Shown piece after piece: positions 39,101 through 51,100 of a stretch of DNA of 64,000 bases. Position numbers and translations under genes: made by a program. The stretch comes from Arbacia lixula (taxonomy: Eukaryota > Echinodermata > Echinoidea > Arbacioida > Arbaciidae), in contig OZ022591.1 in assembly GCA_963669155.1 (NCBI GenBank), forward strand, positions 19,319,422 through 19,383,421, given 5' to 3'. Below the pieces are notes generated by a model, which had not been told where the DNA came from, made no database searches, and saw only the letters and a list, made by a program, of their open reading frames with translations. The first letter of the stretch is position 1. Every line of letters starts with the position of its first letter.

Positions 39101-42100
39101 TCCATGTCGGAGCGATCATTGACATGATTGCGCACGTCAGTGACGGTTAGACTCCTTCACCAGAGCACTCCTATGAATATTTTGGCGAAAGTGGCTAAAC
39201 AGTGGTGTAATAAAAATATTCGCATCCAGGGTAGCCCCATCAGTATGTCAGAACCTTGGATTTAGGATAGCTACATTTAGCAAAAAAAATAGAATTTAAT
39301 CAATACTAGTAAGGTTTCATGAATGTAAATTTCACTCATATGGCTTCATCTTCCAACCCTTTCAAGCTAGATTAAGCTAGCAATTTACAGCACTTTTTAA
39401 AAAAAAACATCTACAGTCAGTTTGAGAGCTTACTAGGAAAGTCATCATTGCTAGCAAGGTTTTGTGGATACCAGAAAGCAACAAACTAGCATAAGTAAGC
39501 AAATTGAGGCCTTTAAGCAACTTGATAGGTTTTGCAATTTTCAGGAATATGGCCCTAGATCTGTTGCTGGAGATGAAAGAGTCATTCTCCTTGGGCTTAA
39601 AAAATCACAAAGTTAGAAAAATCGCGAAGTTATGGTGAAAGTTGCCTAGCAACCGTACCAAAAGCCGAATGGTCCTATTGTCCATGTCCCCTAACTTCGC
39701 GATTTTTTAAGCCCAATGAGAATGGCACTGATATAGGAAATGATTAAGATGGGCAGAGCAGAGGTCTGATTCTGCAGTGCATCTTACCTTGATAAAGCCA
39801 ACATGCTTGAAGCTACGGTAGGTGTACATATGGTATAAAGCAGGGATCCACTGTCTGCAAAGTAAGAAAGCAAGAAAAGCATTAGAAGTCTGGATTTCTT
39901 GTACACTTCAAACAATTTAATTCATACACCCATCTTCCCTATTGCCATATTTGAGAACAATTGTTTTTAAGAGTCATATAGATCTTGTGTAACATTGTTG
40001 AACTCAATGTCATAATGATATGCAGAGCTGCCAACCTCGCTTGACCAAAAATCCTATGATTTTATAAAAAAAATCCTATTTTCAGACAAAAAATCCTACT
40101 CTTAACTGTCATGTACTTTCCTACACAATATCTCAAGAATTGTGAACTTTATTTTGTAGTAATTTACAAGTATACAAATATACAAGTATGTTATTTATTC
40201 CAGACCTGCCAACCTCTGGAGTTCAAAAACTGTATTCTTTAATCTAAAAAGTTTTATTTTACCAACAAAAGCTGAATGAAAAAAACGGCCTCTTACAGTT
40301 CTTACATCGAGCATTTTTTATGGAGCATTGACTGAATATGAATGATTTCGTCATGACTGGTGTGTTCGATGAACCAATGAACATTCCCAAATTGCCAATG
40401 TGAGATGCTGGTAGGATACTTCACAAAACAGATTGGGCATTTTGCCATTGAATATGGCACACTCACACAAAATAAGATTTTTTTTTTTTTTTTTTGGAAA
40501 ATTGTATTTTTTCAAGGAAAAACGTACTGTCGTATTTACTTCTAAAAATTGTACTAAATACGACAAAATCGTACTGGTTGGCAGGTCTGGATATGATATC
40601 ATAACAAGGAATAATAATAAATTATAAAAAAATAATTAAAAAATAATAAACAAATAACAAGAAACATAATAAATTTATCAAGTGTTCTCTGCAGTACTGC
40701 AGTCAAGGATGTTTAAAGAAATGGATCGCTTTGAATAAGGTTTGATGCCGCTAATCTATATCCCTGACTGGCAGCTGCTCTTAACAACATGATGCATACG
40801 TGGTTACGTCATCTTCACCTGGATTTTACAATGGGTCATGCATATTCCTAAACATGCATACATTTTAGCTTTGGCTGATGAACTGGTAGTTCTGTCACTA
40901 AGTGCTTGTATGTAGTTGAGGAGGACTAGCGGATAGGAAATGTAATACATTTTCTAGATGAAAATACTAGTTTGGCCGCGGCTGGGCACATTTTTCATGT
41001 GACTTGTCTGAAAGGAATATTTCTTATACACAATTTTTTTATGGCATATGACACAGAACAGTTTGAAATCAAGACTTTTGTACTGCAACTTGATATCAAG
41101 TTTAGAACCTTTTCACCTCATGTTAACATTATAAATCTTTTCAGATGCCTCGCAAGCATTAAATGTTATAACTGGGCAAGCATCCGGGGTGAGGATGTTT
41201 CCCAAAATTCTTCTGCGCATCCTAATTTGTTTACATGTCAAATCCAGGCAAAAATCATCCAGAGAATCGGCGGCTTCAAACATGGGAGATCAAAGAGAAA
41301 ATCTTTGTAAAGCATCTTTTGTGACTAGAAGAAGAGTACAATGAATGTGCATTAATTGAACGGCTGATGGTACCCATGTTATTAAAGCATCCTGGCTTGG
41401 GTCAAGAAGAGGTTTGTGACTTTGATACAGAAGAGAGAAAACACCAAGATCCTTGAGCCAAGACTACTTACTTCTCAGTTTTGCTGTTGTGCATGTTGGC
41501 GTCAATCTTGATTTCTCTCAGCATCATGTCCGCAAGCAAAGTCCCAATCTAGCAGCGTCGGGGAAACATGTTTCATAAAGCATACTTTTCATTCTCTCTA
41601 TAAAAAGTACCTAGTATAAAACTATCACTTCTTTTCACTTCACGTACCATAGTAAAAGTGGTATGACATGACAGTCATATGTGTTTGGGACTTTTACATG
41701 ACAATTGATCCCACAATGTGTCCCTTTGTGTCCCTGTGCAATGTCTTTAGCATAGTCTCCCTATTCAAACTCATCAACCATGTGATACTGGTTTGGGCTA
41801 CATTCAAACTACATGTAAGAGGCTTATGCATTCTTGGTGGACACCTCTTGAATCAACTCTCATATTGTATGCTACACTAATCAGGTTCATAGCCTGATTT
41901 AAAACTGAACACATTTGGACAGCATCATCATTACAAATGTTGTCATAGCAATAGACTTAGAGCATGCAATAAAGACGATAGAAAAATGACCTACTCACCC
42001 CAATGAGCATTCCCTGAGGCCAGGGGGAAGCCTGGAAACCCTGGTCATATACAGAGGAAGAAATGAATGAGGTTACAATAAATACTCTCATGTCATCACA

Positions 42101-45100
42101 GGGTGAACAGGAAGCAGAGGAGGGGGAGAGGAGGAGGAGAGGGGAAAGGAGGAGGAGAGGGAAAGGAGGGGAAGAGAAAGAGGAGGGGAATATGATTGAT
42201 AAGAATTACACTGAAGGCACATATACCATACGCAAGAGGGTTTAAAGTTACGGTTACCATGGAAACAGCACTGTGCACAGAAAACATGACTTTCAAGTAT
42301 CATCTGCAGAGTAAAAGTGTAAGAAATTAGCTTCATCATACACTTACCTGTTCAATAGAGGAACTCCCTAGCAAGTCATCTTCCAGCTGTTCAAAGTGCT
42401 CCCTAGGCAACTGGAAATCTGCCTGCTTGGTACTAGCAGCCTGCATTACATATGTGGTGTACAACTGCTTGATCTGTGCAAAACCAGGAATAAAGAACAA
42501 AAAGTTCCAGTGATATTCAAACACAGCTTTGAGAGAAGTGGGAACACATTTAACAATTTAATATTGTGCACAATTATGTGAGCAATATATGGCTTCATCT
42601 GATCATGCCAGCTTATTACGAGACTCAAAGGGACAGATCATCCAAAACTCAGCGGTGCCCGTAGCCGAGATATATAAGACCACAGTCACACTTATCATGC
42701 CTCTACACGCCAAATGATGGCTTGGAACGAGCAAAGTGTCTGCCGTTTGCTAACTAGGCTCACTCAAGTAACACTCACACTTTTGTTGGGTGGTCAACAC
42801 AAACACCCATCATCTTTCTAAGGTATAAGACAAACTTCTCAAACAAGAAGACAAGAGGAGCTTCAAAACATTTGTCTTGTTCTCTAACGGATGATCTCTC
42901 AATGCCCATGCCATTTGTTAACGCTGAATCAGACAGTAAGCCTACAAGATTTTGAACAGTGTAATAAGTGAAATCCATAATACTGGAGAATAATCCATCT
43001 AGCTCATGGCACACCTCCTTTAACCATACTGCCCTATTGTGACAATAGGAAGCAAGTGATAAATCACGCAAATCTGGGTTTTTGGTATTCTTAGATTGGA
43101 CTCAGCATTCCCTACATACGGCCAAAATCTGGGCCCTGTTGCATAAAACTTACCATTGATGGTAACTTTGCTATCAATGGCAACTTTTATGGAAGCCTTG
43201 AATTTGATTGGCTGTCCAGCGATGTTACCATGATAATTACCATTAATGGAAAGTTTTATGCAACAGGGCCCTGGACAAGAAATATTCATCATGCTGCGAG
43301 ATATTCAATCTAACATGATGCGGCGTTGCACTGATACCAATGCAAGTGACAGACACATTTTGCTCATTTACAAGAAAAGCCTCCTTTGTTAGTTGCTTCC
43401 TTTTGTCATAGTAGGGCAGTATAGTATGCCAGACAAACTGCTGTTCTCTATGTGATCTGTCTGCACTAATTGTGCACAAATGCATCAAAGGCACTGAAGG
43501 AGTTTGAACCTCTTCCACACCTGTTTAGCATTGCCCATCTTCAGCTTGGAACGGATGCTGTACTTGCGGTAGAGTCGACTGGCCAGGTCTCTTGCCAAGG
43601 AGATGGTCATACTGCCCTCGGTGGTGGCGGCCACCTGAGACAGCGACTGCAGCATGAGGCCGGCCAACTCATCCGAAGGCAGCACACACAGGAACGGGTA
43701 GTAGCACATGGAGCCGAAATTGGGATCTGAGGCAGAGAGATTGACCATGTCGCATGCGTTATGTAGCGTGATATAAAGTAGTATTGGAAAAGCAGTATTT
43801 GAACACAAACCTATGCAAAATCTCACTTTTTGTCAGATTCTGGTCTTACATGTGATTACATAATGTTGGGTGACCTCAGAATTTTTTCAAAGTTGGTCTC
43901 AAAAGTTGCGAGACACTTAAAAAGAAAAAGTTGTGAAACAATTTGTTACGAGGTGCACTAGTTGTCGTCAGTCGTGGATTCTGTACCAGGCAGAATACGC
44001 GTAGGGTTAAATGAGTCACCAAATCCCCCTTTATGAAGTCATGTCACTACAAGGACTTACTCTTGAACTTGAAGTGACTACGAGTCTTCTCATTCTCCAC
44101 TGCCCTCTGCAGAGCAACTCTCCACTGCTCTCGGTGCTGCGCTAGCAACGCTCTCTGAATAAGGATATTGACATTGAAACGTCCCATAACGATTGACATG
44201 ACATTCATGAACATGAACACAACAACAAACTGTGGCATTTCAGGCTTTATCCATAGTTGCGATATCTCTAAGAAACAGCTGATCCATCATAACTGTTAGG
44301 AACGCCTAACCCTCCCTTTTGAAAAACTGCTGCTTTATCATAACTATACATAAAGCCTACACTTTCTTTGCGTAACTACCAATCTAACTAAGTTAGATAG
44401 GGGCCGCCATTGTTTCTCTGATCTGCAGCGACCTCCAGTATAGTACATGCTAGCCAACAAATGCCAAGGGCGTAAATAATTACATGTTATGGTCTCGTAT
44501 TTACACCCTCTACGTCGCAGATCAAAGAAACAATGGCGGCCCCCATCTTTCAACGGAGCTTGAGCAGTAGCTTTCTCATTAGCAGTATATTTGAGTTGTC
44601 TCAGACAAATACTACTCTTGGCGCTTTCTTAGTACCGGTAATTATGCTGGTGATGTAATTGAGATCGTATTACCGGTACGTCAATTGTGTCACAGTGTAT
44701 GGCTATCAAAGCCATCTATTTTGTTGCATGTTGTCACACAATCCAGACGGCGGTACTGCGATCCGGTTTGTTTGGATTTTTTTTCAAATTGCAGCACTAC
44801 TGCTTGCCCTACACCTTGCAGCACCACTGGTTACCCTACACTTTGCAGCACTACTGCTTACCCTACACCTTGCAGCACCACTGCTTACCTACACCTTGCA
44901 GCACCACTGGTTACCCTACACCTTGTAGCACTACTGCTTACCCTACACCTTGCAGCACCACTTGTTACCCTACACCTTGCAGTAGTAATGCTTACCCTAC
45001 ACTTTGCAGCACTACTGCTTACCCTACACCTTGCAGCACTACTGCTTACCCTACACCTTGCAGCACCACTGCTTAGCCTACACCTTGCAGCATCACTGCT

Positions 45101-48100
45101 TACCTACACCTTGCAGCACCACTGCTTAGCCTACACCTTGCAGCACCCCTTCTTACCCTATGTGCTGTGGTAGTGTCTGGTTCCCCAACTTCCTCAATGG
45201 ATGTCACATTGACTGTCTCTGCTAGCTCCATGTCCCACTGTTGCTGGATCCTACGTTCCAGGTCTTCGCTTCCGATCAACTCAGCACAGCCCTCACCCCC
45301 ATCCTGGTAGACACATGCAAGTTAAACAAAAGAAGCGTATACTTCGCTAAGGACTTAAATTCTCTTTAAAAAGTAAAAAGAAAAACAAGTTTATAATCTG
45401 AATTTGTACAAGTGCCTCTAGGCAACTGAGCTTAGAACTAGCAATACCTTGTCTTGCTCCTTTATTGAATTCTTATTCCACCAAACGCTTTTATGGTTCT
45501 CACTGTGCTAGTACTAATAACTCAATGTTTAAAAACAAGGCATTAGCAATATTGTGTCTCGCCCACTTGCGAAAATAACCAGAAATATCGCGATCTCCGT
45601 TGCTACGCAAAAGAAAACTGAAACAAACAAATAAGCAACTTTAAACAGACAACATCAAAATCAGGTGCAAAATAGTGACTTTGAATAAATTTGCATAAAT
45701 GTGCATGAGTAATGTTTGCCTAAATCTACATCAGTAATGCTCACACATGCTCACACAATTCTGTGCACAAGTTAGGAAGCCTTCACCAAGAGTCTTGCAA
45801 GTAAACTTTAATGTATGACCTCAAATGACCCTTGACCTTATCATGTGACCTCTTACAGCACAATAACATGCAGGTGCCCCCAGTGCATCCATCATCCAAG
45901 TTTGATTGCCATTGTAGCAACATGTGATGAGTTATGTGTGATAAGAGAGTCTTGCAAGTAAACTTTAACGTATGACCTCAAATGACTTTTGACCTTATCC
46001 TGTGACCTCCAACGGTACCATAACATGAAGGTACCCCCAGTGCATCTATGACCCAAGTTAGGTTGTAATCCAAGCAACCTATGTGAAGTTATTTGTCAAA
46101 AGAGTCTTGCAGGTAAACTTTAACGTATGACCTCAAATGACCTTTGACCTTATCCTGTGACCTCCAACAGCACCATAACATGTAGGTACCCTCAGTGCAT
46201 CTATGACCCAAGTTAGGTTGTAATCCAAGCAACCCATGTGAAGTTATTTGTCAAAAGAGAGTCTTGCAGGTAAACTTTAACGTATGACCTCAAATGACCT
46301 TTGACCTTATCCTGTGACCTCCAACGCCACCATAACATGAAGGTACCCCCAGTGCATCTATGACCCAAGTTAGGTTGTAATCCAAGCAACCCTTGTGAAG
46401 TTATGGATCATAAGAGAGTCTTGCAGGTAAAGTTTAACATTTGTGACGGACGACGGACGACGGACGACGGACGGACAACGGACGACGGACGGACGACGGA
46501 CGGACGACGGACGACGGACGACGGACGGACGACGGACGGACGCCATTTGGATCCCTTAGTCTCGCCTTCACCTCCGGTGGGCGAGACAAAAAAATGTATT
46601 TGGCCCCTTTTGGAAACAAGACTTGATAAAATATCTCACAAACTTAAATGCCTGAATCTATCTATCCAGCCTGTTTCACTACTGAAGGAAGACCTCTTCT
46701 CTATAATGCCATTTTATTCTTCCTTATACTGCTTGAATATTAGTAATAAAAAGTAAGCATCTACTCTCCAAGTTCAGACTCACGGTTTTGAACCGCAGTG
46801 TATTTTGTACGGTTCATCATGAAACACGATGCTTTTTAGGCTAAAGCATCGTGTTTCATTCTGAACCGGACAAAATATACCGTGGTTCAAAACTGTGGTT
46901 TCTTTCCTTTCTTCCCTTTCCCTTTACCCGATGCCCATTAACTAGAGCGGTAGTGTATATGTTTCTTTCCTATTCTGTTTTGATTAAAACCAACTTAATT
47001 TCAGGGTGGACTTTCTCCTTTAACCCTATATAGCCCGGGGGGGGGGGGGGGGGGGCAAAAACAGCCCCCCCCCCCCTAAGATCTCGGCCGTTGATCGCGC
47101 GATCGCGACGAAAATTGGCACGTACGCCACCGATGCAGTAATCTCCATAATTCAATTGTCAATTGCACCAAAATTATTTAAATTTATTTTTAATTAATTA
47201 ATTATGCTAATTAAATGCATAAAAATCATAATTTGGTTGTAAATCTTTAAATATAGCCCCAAAAATGCTAGATATCAGTCCAGCCACTCTTCTTAGGATT
47301 ATTATCAAATTAGGATTTTAAAAAATGGCAATATCAAAGTTTTTCTTTATGTTTTTCATTTTTTTTTCGATGGAAATCATTGGCAACACTATTTCAGTCA
47401 TAAATAACATGAAATCTATTGTGTTTCATCAGTAATAATAGAAATAATGATACATTTATGAATTTTGGCTAGATACAGAATTTGCATTGGATTTGTACAT
47501 GAAATCACGTTTTTTTGGAGCAATTTTTGGTCTGACATGCACATACAAAATGTTACGTAACTTCGGAACCGTGTATCCCCGCGTCGCAAATTTGGTCTTA
47601 AAGATTGTCCGTCCCTTTTACAAGCTTAAAATTTGAAATCATCTATCACGATCGTAAATTGAAGAAAGTGTGATTCAAGAACATTTCTAAGAATATAGCA
47701 TGTTGAAGCTTTTTGTATATGTAAAAAAATTCAGTCGTTAAATTTCAAACCGACTTTTTTCGTACTACGAAAAAAGTATTAGTCTTTGTTACAGTATCTA
47801 TGTGGTTATTATGCGTGTGTGAAATGCTAATTTTATGAGTAATTACCAAACTTTGGAGATAATTCCTTCTATAGAACAATTTTTTTTCATAATGCGTTTT
47901 ATAATTTAATAAACAGATTATTCAATAAAGCAGATATTTCAACACAAACTGCTAAGAGCCTGAGGTAAAGACTATTAATCAGACGTTGTTTACGTGCATT
48001 ATTTGAATTTTACATTACGTATCAGTTTCAAATTATGAATATACAGCTTACTAACACTTCTCAATATGCTTTGCCAATGTTTCGATGGTTTTGTGGTGAT

Positions 48101-51100
48101 CTGAAAAAGGGACGGGCTGTCTTTAAAAGTTGCGTGAGACTTGAAGAAAAAAAGTCATGAAACGTCACGGCGCGATCTTTTCGCGTTACAAATTTATTGC
48201 GAAAAATGTCGAGGGGGGGGGCTGTTTTTGCCCCCCCCCCCCCCCCCCCGGGCTAGATAGGGTTAAGGACCAAAAGAACACAATAAATGGTTAAACGAGA
48301 CAACCTCATTAGTTGTAAAATAGAAACTGTCATCCTGGATGATATATGATGTATTATTTCTTCTCAATAACTCACCTGGGGAGCTGCCATTGTATCTGTG
48401 GCACTGCTGTACAGATCGTGCACAATTGGGATGGCACACCGCGGTCTGCGTGGGGCAGGGGGGGGCTCATAGCTCGGCCGCACTCTGCGTACGAGGTCAA
48501 GCACAAGCTGGCGTCCTTCGCCGCTGAACACACTGTTCGTGAGCATGTCATCAAGCGAGATGCGGTCCTTCTCCATCTGTTCCAGACCTTTGGTCACGAT
48601 TTTGAGATCAGGGTCTTTACACCTGTGGAACAAACATAGAGGTCATTAAGTGTTAATAAACACAAGTCTCAACATGGACATGAGAGTAAAGGCGTGGTCT
48701 TATTGTAAGGATTCCAGAAAGTTGGAATTACACTTTCCCCAATTTAAGAGCGTAAGCCTGCAGAATATTGCTGGTATTTTTGCTTTCTGCAGGTAATTAT
48801 CGCTGGCAAGTTTGCACTCAGACTACCTAAAAAAAAAGACTTAAAATCTGGTAATAAGTCTATTTCAAGGACAGTATAATATTCACATTGTCTGTTCACT
48901 TGTGTTATAATGTAGAAGATCTTCTTTTGGGGGCAATAAAGTCTTTTCAATCAAGAAACATCATGTAATCAGGTCTTAATATTTCAAAATTGTAGCTTCT
49001 TGAATGCAGATGAATCTTTGCCCATTCATCAAGTAAGTGATGTAACTACTGTAACTAAGTAACTACTGTATGGGCTGATATTTGCGCAATTTATTTGCAA
49101 ATCGCTGCAGCACCTGCACTTCATGCTGCTGCATGGCAGACTTGCACCAGCGCTGTCGATATCACGAAAGGGTAGGGATACTGTGTACTACAGGCTGTAT
49201 AGTGGGCCTGGGAGCAGTACATGCATTATGTAGTGCAAACGCTGATGTCTTTTGTGAAAAAAACAACCCGCTGAGATATCTGTAAGCAGAAATATAGGCT
49301 TATAAAGTACATAGAAGCAACATGAAAGGAGAGTGCACTGACAGTTGCCTTTTGTCCCAAATAGAATGTATACCAACCTGGCAAGACATTCCAACGATGA
49401 AGCATAGGTCTGTGTGTTTGACGTCACCTCCTTTGATGACATTCTGGCCAATAGGTAGCGCACTTCTTCCCACCGCCCCTTCACACACAAATGGAACAAA
49501 GGCTCCACAAAATCAATCACAAGAAATATGGGAAACGCAATGACGTTCCTATTTCATATCATGGTCCTTGTAGCATATAATACTTGTTAACATGGATGTT
49601 GGATTAACCCTCTCAGCACCAAGCCAAGAGAAGCCCACTGACTTATCACATGTGTCATGCACCTATGGTACTGAGACAAAGCATGAATTCCAACCATGTT
49701 GTGGTGTAATACTTCCAATACTGGATTCATTTTGTAAACTAGAGAAATTGGAGTGAAATGCATATGCCCACCTACATGTATGCGACAATGCATTATATTG
49801 CTATAATCTAGTAATAACTAGAGCAATTTGACTGCCACGCAGTCGATAAATATGCCTCCACCTCTTTGCTATTCTCAGAAAATGTGTATGTTTGGTGGGC
49901 AATGTACCATTGCTCCTATGTGAAATGAAAAAATCACATTCTGTTTTTTCAAGTTTAGCCAAGTTTGGCAATGTTCATTGACCTTTGACCTCTTACTTCA
50001 TTGACTTCCAATCTAACCAGTCTGTCTAAATCCATCCTTGTATCAAGTTTGTTTAAAATTAGCCAATATTGGGTGAAGTTCATTGACCTTTGACCTTTCA
50101 GGAATTTTACCCAAACTTCACCAGTCTACCTCCATGAAGTGATACATCTCTGTACTATGTTTGGTTTGAATTGAATCATTAGTATTGGATTCAATGTGAA
50201 AAATATCTATTTGAGGGCAATTTTTAGCCAATTTTGGCAAAGTTCATTGACCTTTGATCCCTGACCTTTGAGAAATTTCACCAAAAATATCATCAGTCTA
50301 GTAGTGATCCATCTTTGCACCATGTTTGGTTGGTATTGCTCCCTTGGATTTGGATATATGTTGAAAATGATCACTTTGGGGGCAATTTTTAGCTAATTTT
50401 TGGCAAAGTTCATTGACCTTTGACCTTTGAACTCTCAGGAGTTTTACCCAAACTTTCACCAGTCTACCTCCATGAGGTGATACATCTCTGTATCATGTTT
50501 GGTTAGAATTGCGCCATTGGATTTGGACTTGGTTTATTGTGAAAAATAGAAATAATTATATCCCTTCTATGAATATTCATGAGTATTTTGGGAACGTGAT
50601 TGGTCAATTGATGATCGCAGACTACAAAATAATTTGACTATATCTGCCTCAGCTCCGGATATTTTTCACTATTTTTTCATGGGGAGGACTGCGCATGCTC
50701 TATTTACTATTTTCTTCCTTGGCACTATTGCGCATGCTCTCTACCTGAGCGGGCGTAAATTAGTGCGCGCATGAATGCAGTGCGCGGTGTGTTGCGCATT
50801 TACCTGGGATGAACCGATATCGAGACAGAGAAAAATAAAGGCGACATACAACCACATGGTGTTACCGAAAGTTTTACTATTTTCTAAATATTAATTTTAG
50901 TTATTCTTTTACAAAGGGATATAAAACAAATATACCAAGCATTGAGTTCGAAAGTATAGTGAAAATTATCCATCTTCGGAGGGACTGGCATAAGTTACTA
51001 TTTTTTCCTCGGGGGCTTCGCCCCTCGGAAAAAATAGTTCTATGCCACTCCCTCCTCAGATAGATAATTTCCACTATACAATCTCACAGCTTGGTATATT

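Noticed and set aside
44791-45139. Regular short direct repeats resembling a CRISPR array
   Set aside because: Units are head-to-tail with no distinct spacers, in a eukaryotic intron; it is a minisatellite.
44659-45173. Open frames of LHLAAPLLT / CSTTAYPTP repeat peptide
   Set aside because: Translation of the 27-bp minisatellite beside exon 7 on the non-coding strand; not a gene.
49488-49520. Upstream extension of POLRMT exon 5 (EPLFHLCVK)
   Set aside because: Including it would insert about nine residues in the PPR helix; the AAG acceptor at 49480-49479 gives a gap-free match to human POLRMT.
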